Shown here piece by piece: positions 46,901 to 57,998 of a stretch of 64,000 nt of DNA; positions within the stretch are counted from its first letter, which is position 1; every line of letters starts with the position of its first letter. The translations under genes and the position numbers were made by a program. The notes under the pieces are model-generated. The model was not told the origin of the DNA and made no database searches. It saw nothing but the letters and a program-made list of their open reading frames with translations. Source of the DNA: Linnemannia elongata (taxonomy: Eukaryota > Mortierellomycota > Mortierellomycetes > Mortierellales > Mortierellaceae); the NCBI GenBank assembly GCA_036320915.1, contig JAXBDG010000002.1, forward strand, positions 1,116,001 to 1,180,000. Reading direction: 5' to 3'.

Positions 46901-48214
46901 TTAGTACTGGCTCTCGAACTCCTTGAGGTAGGCGATCAAGACATCAACACCCTCCTCCGTCATGGCGTTATAGATCGAGGCACGAATTCCACCGACCGAA
47001 CGATGACCTGCCAACTGCAACAATCCCTTGGCCTCAGCCTGAGCCACAAAAGCGGCTTCCATCTCCTCGCCCTTCTTCTTGTCAGTAGTGGCCGAGGAGT
47101 CTCCCTTGGGGGTGGCGGATATCCTGAAGGGGATGTTCATCTTTGAACGAGCAGCCTTGTCCTGAACGACGATCCTACAGAATCGAGAATCCTCCAGGGC
47201 CTTGTAGAGTTTCGAGGCCTTGCGTTCGTTCCTGGCCTGGGCAGCTTCGACTCCGACAAAGGACGAGTGAGGGTAGATGGAAGCATCGCCGTCCTGGACA
47301 CGCTGGGCAGAAGGGTCGAGGAGCCAGTCAAAGACGAGGGAGGACATGTAGATTGCAAACATGGGTGGGGTATTGTAAAGCGAGTTGTTCTTGACCATCG
47401 TCTTGTAATCCAACATCAACGGCACGGGCTGCAATCCATCCTTGAGTTCGCTGGTCTGCAACAAGTCCTCCCGGATGATGACGACCGAGACACCGGCAGG
47501 TCCGATATTCTTCTGGGCGCCAGCATAGATGACTCCGAATTTCGAGACATCCACGGGGCGGGAGAGGATGTTGGACGACATGTCACAGACGAGAGGGACT
47601 GCGGGGTCATGGAGTGAAGGGACAAACGGGAACTCGACACCGTTGACAGTCTCGTTGTCACAGTAATACAAGTATGCAGGCTTCTGCCCGGCCTCAGCAT
47701 CCGCTTGACGAGTAGCTCCCTGGGGGTCAGAAGTCGCCCAAGTCTCCTCGGCCGGGATACCCGTGTACGCGCCCAGAACCTTCTTGGCATCACACACAAC
47801 CCTCAAGTTGGCCCCCAACCTCTTGGCCTCCTCCGCCGCCTTGGCAGACCAAGATCCAGTCACCACATAATCGACCGGAATCTGTCTCCAATCGCCCCTG
47901 GCACCATTCTGATGATGCCTCCACGCAATGAGGTTATAAACCACCGCCGCAAACTGGGTATGTCCGCCTCCCTGCATGAAGATAATCTTGTAGTTGTCAG
48001 GAACATTCAAGAGCTGACGGAGTTGCGCTTGGGCCTTGTTGTTGAGGTCTTCGTAGGGTTGGGAACGGTGGGAGAGTTCCATGAGAGAGAGACCTGTCGA
48101 TTGGTAGTTGAGGAACTCGGCTTGGGCGCGTTCAAGGACTGGGCGGGGGATCATAGCGGGGCCGGCTCCAAAGTTCCATTTGTGCTGTCCTGCGTGTGCT
48201 TGTGCTGCTGCCAT
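46901..48214 (-). CDS. SER1: phosphoserine aminotransferase
   Basis: A PLP enzyme that converts 3-phosphohydroxypyruvate and glutamate to phosphoserine and 2-oxoglutarate, the second step of serine synthesis. Intronless, 437 aa from the ATG at 48214. The N-terminus has the family opening WNFGAGPAMIP. The substrate loop FMQGGGHTQFAAV is at 79-92, and the PLP-binding lysine is Lys235 in YAGAQKNIGPAGVS. The C-terminus has GHRSVGGIRASIYNA, which binds the substrate phosphate. A short Ser/Thr/Lys insert (GDSSATTDKKKGEE) lies before the last domain. The same frame extends upstream of the chosen ATG into a hydrophobic low-complexity stretch, which I read as leader, not protein. The gene converges with the flippase gene. 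Confidence 0.95.
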   Translation of the reverse strand: MAAAQAHAGQHKWNFGAGPAMIPRPVLERAQAEFLNYQSTGLSLMELSHRSQPYEDLNNKAQAQLRQLLNVPDNYKIIFMQGGGHTQFAAVVYNLIAWRHHQNGARGDWRQIPVDYVVTGSWSAKAAEEAKRLGANLRVVCDAKKVLGAYTGIPAEETWATSDPQGATRQADAEAGQKPAYLYYCDNETVNGVEFPFVPSLHDPAVPLVCDMSSNILSRPVDVSKFGVIYAGAQKNIGPAGVSVVIIREDLLQTSELKDGLQPVPLMLDYKTMVKNNSLYNTPPMFAIYMSSLVFDWLLDPSAQRVQDGDASIYPHSSFVGVEAAQARNERKASKLYKALEDSRFCRIVVQDKAARSKMNIPFRISATPKGDSSATTDKKKGEEMEAAFVAQAEAKGLLQLAGHRSVGGIRASIYNAMTEEGVDVLIAYLKEFESQY

Positions 48215-48865
48215 GGTTGTTGTCCGTTTGGGGTGTTTGGTTTTTGGCGTGGGTGTTTGGTGAAGTTTGGTTTGGTGGGGTGTGTATTGGTGGTCTGGAC
48301 GACTTGGTGTTGTGTGTGGAATTGCGTGAAGAAGAAGGAGAAGGGAGAAAAAAAAGAAAAGATAAGAAAAAAAAAGAAAGAAAAGAAAAGAAAAGTTGAA
48401 AGGAATGGGGTGACGAAGAAAAAGTGAATGTCGAGTCAGAAGAAAAAAAAAGATAAGCAACAACTGCACAACTGCAAGGTGAACGAATCATGATTCATGA
48501 ATCATCGTGTACTCACTCCATAAAAGGAAGGTGCGGGGAGAGATGATGCCTGTACCTGAAAATAAAAAAAAAAAAACAAATAAAATTTTATCACTCATCC
48601 TTGAATCACACCATCACACACCACATCCATCCTTTGGTAAAGTAAAGAAAAAAGCAGGAGGGTAGATCGGATCTCGAAAAAATGAAAAAGCATGTTGTTA
48701 TTCTTGTTATTAGAAATGAAAAGGATGGAAGAGGAAGAGGGAGAAGGAAGAGAGGACTATGCTACAGAATAAAAGACAATGAAAAGAAAAACAAAAAAAC
48801 GCGCACTCCCGCCCGACACTCTACTCTTTCTTCTGCTAACCTGCGCTCAGCTAGAAAGCAAAGGA
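48215..48865. other. intergenic region, SER1 upstream
   Basis: This contains the SER1 leader (T/C-rich on the minus strand) and the 3' flank of the PWWP gene. I see no further gene. Confidence 0.5.
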
Positions 48866-49179
48866 TCAGCGAAGGCGTCGCTTGGCACGCGTGGTGATGG
48901 CTCCACCATCGCCGGTGATCGCGGCTGCAGCAGCGGCGGCTGCTGCTGCTGCTGCTGATGCTTGTGCCTGTGCGGCCGAGGCCGCTCCTCCTCGTCTCTT
49001 GGACTCCTTTTCGCCACTCGAACCATTCGATCCGCTGCTTTGGTGGCTCTGTCGACTCGCTCGCGACACCGTGGCTGTGACCGCTGCTGCTGCAGCCGTC
49101 GCCGCCGATCGACGCGTCGTTGTCGAAATGTTGGACGTCAAAATAGCAGACGACGGTGTCGAGCCCTGGTAGATTGCGG

Positions 49180-49211
<32 letters not shown>

Positions 49212-52200
49212 TCTGCCTTGGCCGCCGCTGCTTCCGCCTTTGTTGTTGTTGCCGCGGTTGCTGCGGATGAGAATGTCTTGGAAGATGGTGCAGCCTGGTT
49301 CTCCTTGTTGCTGGTACTACTGCTGTTGCTGTTGCCATTATTAGGGTTGGGTGTGTTGGAAGAACTGCTCTTGGATAGTGCTGGGGACTCGTTCCGATGA
49401 CTCTGCTTCTCCTCTGGAGGCGAGTGGCGGCGGTGATGGTGGTGACGATGGTGGTGGTGGGACGTATGGTATTGAGGTGAGGACCGTGTAGCACGTCGAC
49501 CCTTGGGGACGTACTCTGAGCTCTTCAGGACTTCCTTCAGTCGACGATGCTCCTGTCGCAACCTCTGCATATGATCCATTATGTTCTCATAGAACGCCTC
49601 CCGCTCCTTTGATCCAATCGCTAGAGTCGGCAACACAATTGAAAACCCGCGATCCATTTCTTGTCGGTCCAGAGCCAAAGACTGGAGCCGTCCGTTAGTC
49701 GAAGTCGTTGATGAGGTTGTCGATGCTGATGATGGCATCTGTCCATCATCTGGTCCCATAGATGCTGGCGACGAGGTTGTTGAGGACGCTGTTGTTGAGA
49801 CCAAAGATGATGGTGGAATCGATCCAGACTGTTCCCGGCCTCGACCTTGGTTCCTGGTAGACTTGGGTTCTGGTTCGTCCACATCCATCGCTGTCGACTC
49901 CTCCTCCGTTGTTGCTGCATCACTTGATGGCTTTGTTTCCTCCGTCTCTTCCTTCTTGGTCGTCTCCTCGGCGTTGGGTACTTTAACTTCCTTGATGTCA
50001 GGCATAATAGACGCCCGCTCTGCCTCACTTGAGGCAGTCTGAACAGTTATTGTTGGCGCTGGCGGTGGGAGAGAACTGGCGCTCTTAGGCATGGATCGCT
50101 GACGAGTCATGCGATGTGTTGGTAGCCGTGTCGAGACGGCAGGCTCAATGGGTGACTCGGATCTTGGCTCACCTTGGCCAGCTTGCTGGATGTTTTCAGG
50201 GGCCTTCGAGTGACGAGAAGAATGTCGAGTCGACCGCGGTGACGTGCTAGATTCGACTGATCCTTGTCTTGAAGATCGAGCCGAAATTGCTGCTCCTGTT
50301 TCCGGCGCCATGCTTTGAGAGTCTGTCGAGATGGTAGGCTCTCCACCTGTTTTCCGTTTCTTGATGCCCTCGCCTGACCCGGATGTTGAGGTTAATCCTG
50401 GCTCTGTCGAGGGTACCATTCCTGCGTTATTGTTGCTGTTGCTACCCGCAGAGGAAGAGCTGGGCGACGAAGACAGTTCGCTGGTGTTGCGGGATCGCTT
50501 CGAGTTTTCCTTCTTGTCTACTGCTGCTGCTGCCTTGGAAGTAATGTCCTTGGGAGAAGATGTCGATGCGGCAGCAGAGAGAGAAGTGGCGGTTGAAGAC
50601 GAGGATGTTTTGGGGTCAACCTCCCGACTTCCGCGGCGGGACCTTGATCGACCAGGGACGGGACTGTCTTTTGTGGATGTCCCTTCGGTCTTGGACTTTG
50701 TCGAGCGGGTCTCTAACTCAATTTCGTCCATTGGTTCGGCTGTGGCCAGGTCCTGCAGGCTAACGGGAGAAGGGAGCAGAGTCGTCGCATTGATATTATT
50801 ACCAGACGATGTTTGCTGCTTCTGTTGCTGCGATGATACTCCTCCTCCTGTGACTGGTCGCTGCATCCCGTTCTTGAGAGCACTTCCCGCTGCTTGTGTG
50901 GCCGCTGCTGTTGCTGTTGTTGTGTTAAGCAAGGAAGACGAGGCAGACGAAGAAGGAGTCAGGGGCATCGATGACAAAGAAGAAGAGGGTCCCGATACGG
51001 GGCCGGAGCCTGATTGACTTTGGATGAGCAGCGGATCATTGCTTCCGGATTCAATGTCCGTGTCATCCTTGGTCGAGATGGCGGGTGATGAAGCAGCAGA
51101 GGACAAGTGCGAGGCGACACCCGCCTGGGACTGCGCCTGAGATCCAAGGTACTCCTCGTCAGTGATCAAGGGTAAGTTGATCGCCTTGGTTCGCTGCATA
51201 TCCAAGTTCAGGTCTTGATCCTGAGCAGAACCCCAGCGGTTCCAGGAGAAACGGCGCTTGACCTTGCCCGACTCGAGGTAGGATAGTGCGTTAACGACGC
51301 CTCCGTTCTTGAGGAACTTTTGACCGGCAGCGAGTTCAAACTCGAGGAAGGGGATAGTTGTGGGCTTGAAGTGCTGGAGGTCAGAGAAGGGGACGACGGA
51401 GTACTTGTTGTCTTCAAAGTACTTGACGAGACACTCGCCAGGGTTGAGGACTGTGCATTCCATGGACGAATCGATCTCGGGGACAGGTACGATCTATTGC
51501 GATAATGGGAGCAAATACAAACACAAAAGAATATTATTACCCACGATCCCATGAAGAAGTGTGAGCTGTGTGAGCGAGAGCACGAGCAAGACCACAGCCT
51601 GACGAGACCAGACCAGACTAGATAGCACAAGACACATCCCCGAATGCGCATGCCATTGTCAATATAATAAAGAAGTCGAGAATAAAACCATAAGCTTGAT
51701 AAGGAAATGCGGGCCACGGGAGCCAGCCAGGGGAACGACGAAAAGGAGGCGCATGGATATGTATGTGTTATGTGAACAAATACAAAAGAACCAAAGAATG
51801 CCTGCGTCCCATCCCACCACCCCTTGCCACACCACACCGATACACCAACAGAGCCATTAAACTCCAAAGACAAATAAAATAAACCCCCTCAGACAACAAA
51901 AAAGACACAAAAAATGATCATTACCATGGCTGGCCACCAGTAACTCTCCTTGTCATCTACATTCAAGGGAAAAGAGGACAAAGGGGCATCCGAATGAGTG
52001 TGCTGCGTCTTCAAAGTAGAATGCCTTGTCCTTTTGTTGCGCCGCAGGCACTAAAGAAAAGGTTAACTGTCAACCAGTCCACCCTAGTTCAGGCACAGTC
52101 GACGAACGACGTATTGCAAGAGACACCACTCACCGAGAGGATCAACAAAGACAACGTCTCGGCCCTTGAAGACAGGGCCTGGTCTTGAATTGGCGGCAGC

Positions 52201-52242
52201 ACTCCCTGTGCTGTGCTTCCGATTTGATGATGCCCTTGTCAT
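48866..52242 (-). CDS. PWWP-domain chromatin protein
   Basis: Three exons (52134-52242, 51925-51956, 48866-51493) encode 922 aa. A PWWP domain occupies about residues 23-90. It opens with PVFKGRDVVFVDPLDD, has YWWPAM at 42-47 as the variant of the name-giving motif, and continues through VKYFEDNKYSVVPFSDLQHF. PWWP domains bind DNA and methylated histone H3 lysine 36, so a chromatin role is inferred. The rest is long and probably disordered, with Ser/Thr/Gln/Asn-rich tracts. A predicted helical part near residue 620 (EREAFYENIMDHMQRLRQEHRRLKE written in part) follows, then a His-rich stretch (HHHHRHHHHRRH) and long Ala runs near the C-terminus, which ends in basic RAKRRLR. I recognise no catalytic domain, and the ortholog is not clear to me. 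Confidence 0.85.
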
Positions 52243-53710
52243 ACTTGAAAAGTGTCAATTGGGCGATTGAAAGGTAAAGAGAGTGTCGGCGTTGTTCTTG
52301 GGGTTGTTTGTTATTATGGTAGCAGATCCAGGTCCGGGTAGTCCGTTGGTCCGCTGGAATAAGGTGTATTGGAAGAGAAGCAGCAGAAAAAAAAAGGGTG
52401 GATGGATGACTGATCCCTTCTCTACTGGAGTGGATGCGTTCTGAGTGCGTGGTATCGGTGGGGAGGTTCTGTTTTGTAAGGAGTATTGCCACTGCGTGTG
52501 TGAATAGATCGCAGCTGAGTCTGTGGTTGTGTTGTGTTGTGTTGAGCTCCTTGGTTTAGCGGATTGTGTTTTAGTGTGTTGTTGTGTCCAGTGGCAAGGC
52601 CGGCGTGGTCATGGTCCCGTCCAAGGAATCGTTTCGGGGGGTGATCTTATCCTATGTTACCGTACACAAAGGGAATCAAGCAAAAAGTGTGGAGCAAAGC
52701 GTTAGAGGAACACACTGTCCGTGAGCTGTTTTTTTGTATCATGGCGACCGTGGCGACGGTGATGACAATGCAGGACAACGACAACAGGCCCACAGCTCGT
52801 TACTCTTTTTGTAGTTTTTTTATCCTTGTATCCTTGTGCCTGCCCCTGCGACCCATGCCATGCTGTGGATCATTTCTGTCCTTGTATGCTGGTGGGGTAG
52901 TAACAAGGGTCGAAACGGGTACGGCGAGTCTTGGTCCCCCACCTCTCTCACTCTCCCTCTCCCTATTCTTCTCTCACTCCTCTCTCACTCCCTCCTTGTC
53001 TCCTCGTCTCCTAGCTCATTATCTTTTTTGTTTTCTTGATTAAGTCCCCTCCCACATCCCATTGATCTTATCTTGCCATCATTGTAGGTCCCCGTCGCTA
53101 CAACGACATTGAGTGTTTTAAGCAATTGAGGCCAGACTGTGGGAGGCTAGAACTGGCCGGACCCTTCGTTGCCCAGTGCGCATCCGAGCCATCAAGGTTG
53201 AAAGGTCTCCGGAAGAGAAACTTTTCTGAATGCGCCGAGCTGTGGTTCACATACGCTCGGTCTTTGTCTCCAAACCCCAGCACTCAGGCTCGCCTGAGCT
53301 TCATGTCGCATTGGGTGGATACAGCGGTCAATTGGGTCCTGAAGGAACGAACACACGAACTCACGGTCCACCCAATCCAGTATTGCCACAGTGAAGAAGG
53401 CAAGTTGTTCTCTGGCCAGTGCTGGTCTCCCCCAGAGCTCTGTTTCTGTTTTCTCGTTTTCCCTGGAATGAGAGTTGAGGTCCGGACGGTGGACGAGGAA
53501 TGAGGGGATGACCCTTTTCTCCGTATGGACGTTGGCCAAGAGGCGAGACGGAGGCGGCAGGGATACTTACGTGGTTGGTTGTTGCTGTTGACCTCAGGAA
53601 AAGGAAGGTCTGTATGTTGGGGGCGAAGGGGGTGGGGGGTATGGTCTATGTGGGAGAGAGAGAGTACCAACGACGGGAAAAAGAGAAGGCAGGGCGAACG
53701 ACGGTGTATT

Positions 53711-53736
53711 AAGAAAGAAAGAAAGAAAGAAAGAAG
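53711..53736. repeat. (GAAA)n microsatellite
   Basis: About six tandem GAAA units in intergenic DNA. Confidence 0.85.
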
Positions 53737-53930
53737 CAAGAGGGAGAGAAAAGTTGATTTCGCCTGCACAGAAGGCTAATAAAAAAAATATTGCCCTCCC
53801 TAATCGAACGATCTCTTCCTGCACATTGCCATGAAACTCATAGGCACTCTTTTTTTCTGTTCTCTGCCACTTCTTGTGTTTCCGCACTCTTGACTTTTAC
53901 CGTAATGGTTTGTATTTGTATTCAGTCCAT

Positions 53931-54524
53931 TCACTTCCTCACACACTCATACATACTCAAACACATACGCATACCGAAGCACATACTCAAACGCATACTT
54001 ACACATGCCTCACTACACCTCACAATTAGCCTATACACAAGGCAATCGATGGCTGGAAAGAAGGACCCTCGAAGCATGCCTTGCCTTGACATCGGTCCTT
54101 TATTCAATTGATAACATTGGCTTTCATATACTTCTTCCATGTACGGATCCCAGCCCTCAATAATCAGACCTGCTACAGTGGCGATCTTACTTGACTCTTC
54201 AACAAAGGCAGCACTTACAAAGACAAGCCAAGGATGATGATGATCACCAGCCTGCAGCATTCCGCTTGTGCTTACTTAAATACATGTATTCGGCGAGAGA
54301 GGGAGGGAGATGAGGGAGACGAACCTCCATTGCTCAATCCCTCGCATTCTGGTGCGACCTAGGAGAAGGTGCAAGCCGGGGATGTATCTTTTTGTAAACA
54401 TATGTGATCGCACCTTGCCTGCCGTTGAATCGTGTCCGTTCGTCGCCTTTACGTCTTCGATCACATCAGTACAACCAATCCACTCCAACTTATGCCCAAA
54501 CCAAATCGTATATTTCAACCTCAT
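53931..54524 (-). other. possible small gene, unrecognised
   Basis: An ATG frame at 54276-54524 gives RLKYTIWFGHKLEWIGC and RSHMFTKRYIPGLHLLLG. Further along the strand a frame at 53931-54260 gives LVFVSAAFVEESSKIATV and LIIEGWDPYMEEVYESQ. Both look like natural protein, not low complexity, and a GTAAGT donor lies in the second part. I could not build one consistent model and recognise no family. It lies directly upstream of the divergent FMP52 start. Confidence 0.22.
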
Positions 54525-54679
54525 TCTTGCTCTTGCCTGTCCCTCTTTCCCTCTCTGACACCCCTTTAGTTGACCACCTTCTTTCCTCCCCCTCTCTTCC
54601 CCTCACCCTCTCGCTCTTTCCGTCTCTCTTTCTCACTCATTCCTTCATTCACAATCAACACACAAAAACAATCACAAAG

Positions 54680-55477
54680 ATGTCCATCCCTCTGAACTCA
54701 TGCATTATTCTCGGCGGGACAGGAGCCGTCGGAAAGTGTATCGTCAAGGACGCCCTCTCCTCAAACGCCTTCACACGAGTCCTGACCCTCGGCCGCCGCC
54801 CCGTCCCAACCGAAAACGACAGCAGCTTCACCAACCTCTCAGTCCTTGAACAAAAGACCGTCGACTTTGAAAACGTCGCCGGCACCTTCCCCGACGAAGG
54901 TGAAAACCTGCCCCAGGTCGTCTTCTGTACCCTTGCCACGACCCGTGGGGCTGCCGGATCCGCCGAGGCCTTCAAGAAGATTGACCAGCAGTACGTCCTC
55001 GACTCGGCTCGTCATATCCACGAGAAGGCGCCCAAGGATCCCGCCACAGGATTGTCAAAGGTCCACTTCCTCTATTGCTCCTCCACCGGCGCCAACCCCA
55101 ACTCATTCTTCCTCTACCCAAAGACCAAGGGCGAGACCGAGAAGGCCCTGGCTGAGATTGGGTTTGAGCGTGTCAGTATCTTCCAGCCTGCGTTCTTGAA
55201 GACTGTCGAACCCCGTGCAGGAATTCGCGCGGGCGAGTGGATCTTCGGCAAGATTGTTCCTGTGCTAGATCTGGTCGCGGAAAAGTCGGCATCGGTCAGT
55301 GTGGCATCGGTGGCGCTTGCGATGCGGTTGGCCGGAACCTCGGACTCGGTCGACGTTCAGGGTGTGTCGCCCAAGAGCGTTGGCGTCAATCCCAAGTCGA
55401 AGAGCAAGGTCGCCTATTTTAGCAACCCCAACATCCACGACATTGTCAACAAGTACAACGCTGCGTCCAAGCTCTAG
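54680..55477 (+). CDS. FMP52: FMP52/TIP30-like NAD(P)-binding Rossmann-fold protein
   Basis: An intronless 265-aa protein. The N-terminal dinucleotide-binding motif is IILGGTGAVGKCIVKDAL (Gly-rich loop at about residues 10-16), typical of atypical short-chain dehydrogenases related to human HTATIP2/TIP30 and to yeast Fmp52, a protein found in mitochondrial outer-membrane and highly purified mitochondrial fractions. The block VVFCTLATTRGAAGSAEAF and the later FLYCSSTGANPNSFF with YPKTKGETEKAL, whose YxxxK may supply the active-site pair, fit this family. The substrate is unknown. The frame is open further upstream, but the ATG at 54680 matches the family start and sits after a C/T-rich leader and the A-rich stretch common before fungal start codons. 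Confidence 0.85.
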   Translation: MSIPLNSCIILGGTGAVGKCIVKDALSSNAFTRVLTLGRRPVPTENDSSFTNLSVLEQKTVDFENVAGTFPDEGENLPQVVFCTLATTRGAAGSAEAFKKIDQQYVLDSARHIHEKAPKDPATGLSKVHFLYCSSTGANPNSFFLYPKTKGETEKALAEIGFERVSIFQPAFLKTVEPRAGIRAGEWIFGKIVPVLDLVAEKSASVSVASVALAMRLAGTSDSVDVQGVSPKSVGVNPKSKSKVAYFSNPNIHDIVNKYNAASKL

Positions 55478-56136
55478 AATCGTAGGGCATGTCCTCATTG
55501 TACCAGGAGTCAGGAATAGTGTTACAAGCATTAGTATATAAATAAATATCACAGTTTCCGCACATCATTTGCATGGAGTTGGTGCGACCTGAGAGACGAA
55601 AAAACTAGAATTTGAATAAAAGAAAAGAAAAGAAAGAAATGCGATGAATTCGAATTAGAGAGGGCAAGTTTCTATTTAGTGGGCGGTGGTTCGCGCTCGT
55701 TTCAACCTCCTTTCATTTCTTTGTATGTGCTCAGAGGGACAACTGAAATGCGGACTGTGGCGACAATGTCTTTAGGATAGATGTACAGACATCCGTCAGT
55801 CCATCATCCATCGATCGATACCACCATTGGCACCTTTGTTACGATCCTATCCATCCGTTCAGGAAATGCAGCACGAAACTAACACCCATCATCATCTTTT
55901 TTTTTTTCTGCTGTCTACATATCACTTTTTTCACTTTCGGGAACCCGACTTTACAACTTTTGCTGTCATGCGGCGAACCTCTGATTCAACTCGGGATCGG
56001 GATGCTACTTTTTACCATCACACAAAACGCCAACATCTCTTACTCGGATACGACCTCTACATCAACGTCCCTCAACCCTAAAAAAAAACAACCAACACTT
56101 GAAAACGGGACGTTCATGGCGACACTATAGAACAAT
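55478..56136. other. intergenic region, eS7 promoter and leader
   Basis: This includes the FMP52 3' flank and the eS7 upstream region. The TAG six bases before the eS7 start (56128-56130) could end a 5'-leader intron, or close a four-residue upstream frame that starts at 56116. I see no other gene. Confidence 0.45.
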
Positions 56137-57640
56137 ATGGCCAGCCTCAAGATTGCCAAGAACGGCCCTGCTGATGAGATCGAGCTCTCTGTCGCTCAGG
56201 CTCTCTTTGACTTGGAGAACAACGTCGCTGACTTGAAGAAGGAGCTCAAGGCCCTTCAGATCTCCAGCGCCAAGGAGGTGAGTTTTCTCTTTTTTGTTCA
56301 AAAGAGGAACGAACAGGACAGCAAGGGGGGAAAGTGAGGCTAACTAGCCTCGTGGGGGGGTCGGGGACGACGTATAAACTACCAGCAGGATATAACAACA
56401 TATGACCTCCAGCATATTCAACCGCAGTCTTGAGAAGAGAAGTGTTGGAGGTTCAGGTTCAGGAATCGGGAAGTCGGCAGAAGGAGGAATAAGGATGGAG
56501 GATACTTTTATCCAGGATGATGTATTTTCCATGCCGAACCTTTGATTCGGTGACCAACATCGACCAACCGAAAAAAACGAACCAGCGTCCAAGCAGACCA
56601 GCAGTCATATCATCATCAACCGAGCTTAATTGCTCCTGGCCGCTAACAGGAAGCAGCAAGGATGTGAGAAAGTTATCCACGACTTCAATTTATTACGCCC
56701 CCAGCGACAACCCCCACAGGCCTCACCTTTTCTACAGAGGTCAATTTGATCAATGGGAAAGGAGGAACAGAGAGCAGCTTTACAAGGAGAAACCTTCTCC
56801 ATCGGTGTTCTAGGGGAAACCGCCAGCATATTACCAAAAAACAACACAGTGCACCAGTGCAGCCCGACTGACCCAAATCTCTCTTTTCTATCACCAAAAA
56901 TCTCCTCTGATCAGATCGAGACCGGCCACGGCAAGAAGGCCATTGTCATCTTCGTCCCCGTTCCCCAGTTGAAGGCCTTCCACAAGATCCAGGGAAGGTA
57001 ACAACCAAAATCCACGACAATGCCAGGAAGCTACGAAGGGCAAGGGAGATATGGCACCGCTTTCTTCGACCTCACAACAAGACACTAACAACACTTTCAA
57101 TATATCAAACAAAACAAAAAAAAAATGTAGACTCACCCGTGAGCTCGAGAAGAAGTTCTCTGACCGCCACGTCGTCTTCGTTGCCCAGCGCCGCATCATG
57201 GCCAAGCCCACCCGCACTTCCCGTGCCAAGCAGATGCGCCCCCGCTCCCGCACCCTCACCTCCGTCCACGAGAAGCTCCTCGAGGACTTGGTCTACCCCA
57301 CCGAGATCACCGGCAAGCGCACCCGTGTCCAGACCGACCAGAAGAAGATCATCAAGGTGTAAGTCTTCTGTCTTCCTCGTCGGTTGTCGATAAAAGAACG
57401 CGTCGACGCGTTCTCTTGTCTCGTTCATAAACTATGCAGCCCATCACCATGGAAAGAATACGCGCGTAAATTTCTCACACCTCTTTTTCCTTTACATATC
57501 CTTTTGGCACAAAAATTAGCTTCCTCGATGCCAAGGACTCGACCTCTTTGGAGTACAAGCTCGACACCTTCGTTGCCGTCTACCGTCGTTTGACCGGCAA
57601 GGAGGTCGTCTTCGAGTTCCCCGCTCACCACGCCGAGTAA
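56137..57640 (+). CDS. RPS7: 40S ribosomal protein eS7
   Basis: A structural protein of the small ribosomal subunit, needed for 18S rRNA maturation in yeast. Four exons (56137-56277, 56915-56997, 57131-57358, 57520-57640) encode 190 aa, close to the human 194. Family blocks are clear: [74 protein letters not shown], and the C-terminal [20 protein letters not shown]. Intron 1 is 637 nt, unusually long and less T-rich than the other introns here. The gene converges on PEX16, with 358 bp between the stop codons. Identity and exon structure are very secure. Confidence 0.97.
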
Positions 57641-57998
57641 ATTATCTCGTTCTCTTTCCACACTATTTTTATGGGAGATAATGAGACGATGACTGGGCTA
57701 TTAAAGTTAAAGGGCCATGGCCAATATGGACTTTTTTTTTTCTGGACCATTCAAAAACAAATAAACACTAAGGAAAGAACACCTCCATTCTTTTTTTTCA
57801 ATGCCTTTGTGTGTTCTTTTTGATTTGTTGCATCGAAGGGAGAGTAGTTACAAAAGGAACAAAGTAACCATTTAGTGTTTTCATTGTCAAAATCGTGGAA
57901 TATACAGTGCAGAGAATGGGTAGGTCGCAAAGAGTTGGATGTCTTATGAACCGGCAGCTATTAGAGTCAACAAGACAAAAGGTGAAGGTGTGGGCTCG
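57641..57998. other. 3' flanks of convergent eS7 and PEX16 genes
   Basis: A 358-bp stretch with T runs; AATAAA occurs on the plus strand at about 57760-57765 and could serve eS7 polyadenylation. No gene is seen. Confidence 0.5.

Larger units (their letters stand above)
52243..54679. other. 2.4 kb intergenic region between PWWP and FMP52 genes
   Basis: This is the divergent upstream region of the two genes. The part 53088-53503 has several open frames on both strands because it has few stops; the plus frame follows a TAG acceptor at 53087, but no matching first exon was found. A second weak candidate lies at 53931-54524 (separate entry). A C/T-rich leader precedes the FMP52 start. Confidence 0.4.

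Noticed and set aside
48215..48469. Upstream in-frame extension of SER1 with a hydrophobic N-terminus
   Set aside because: It is a low-complexity leader, and the family start fits the ATG at 48214.
53088..53503. Plus-strand open frame after a TAG acceptor, about 138 codons
   Set aside because: Several frames on both strands are open in the same stretch, no matching upstream exon or start was found, and no domain is recognisable.
54404..54679. Upstream in-frame extension of FMP52
   Set aside because: It is Ser/Pro/Leu-rich low complexity; the Rossmann fold begins directly after the ATG at 54680.
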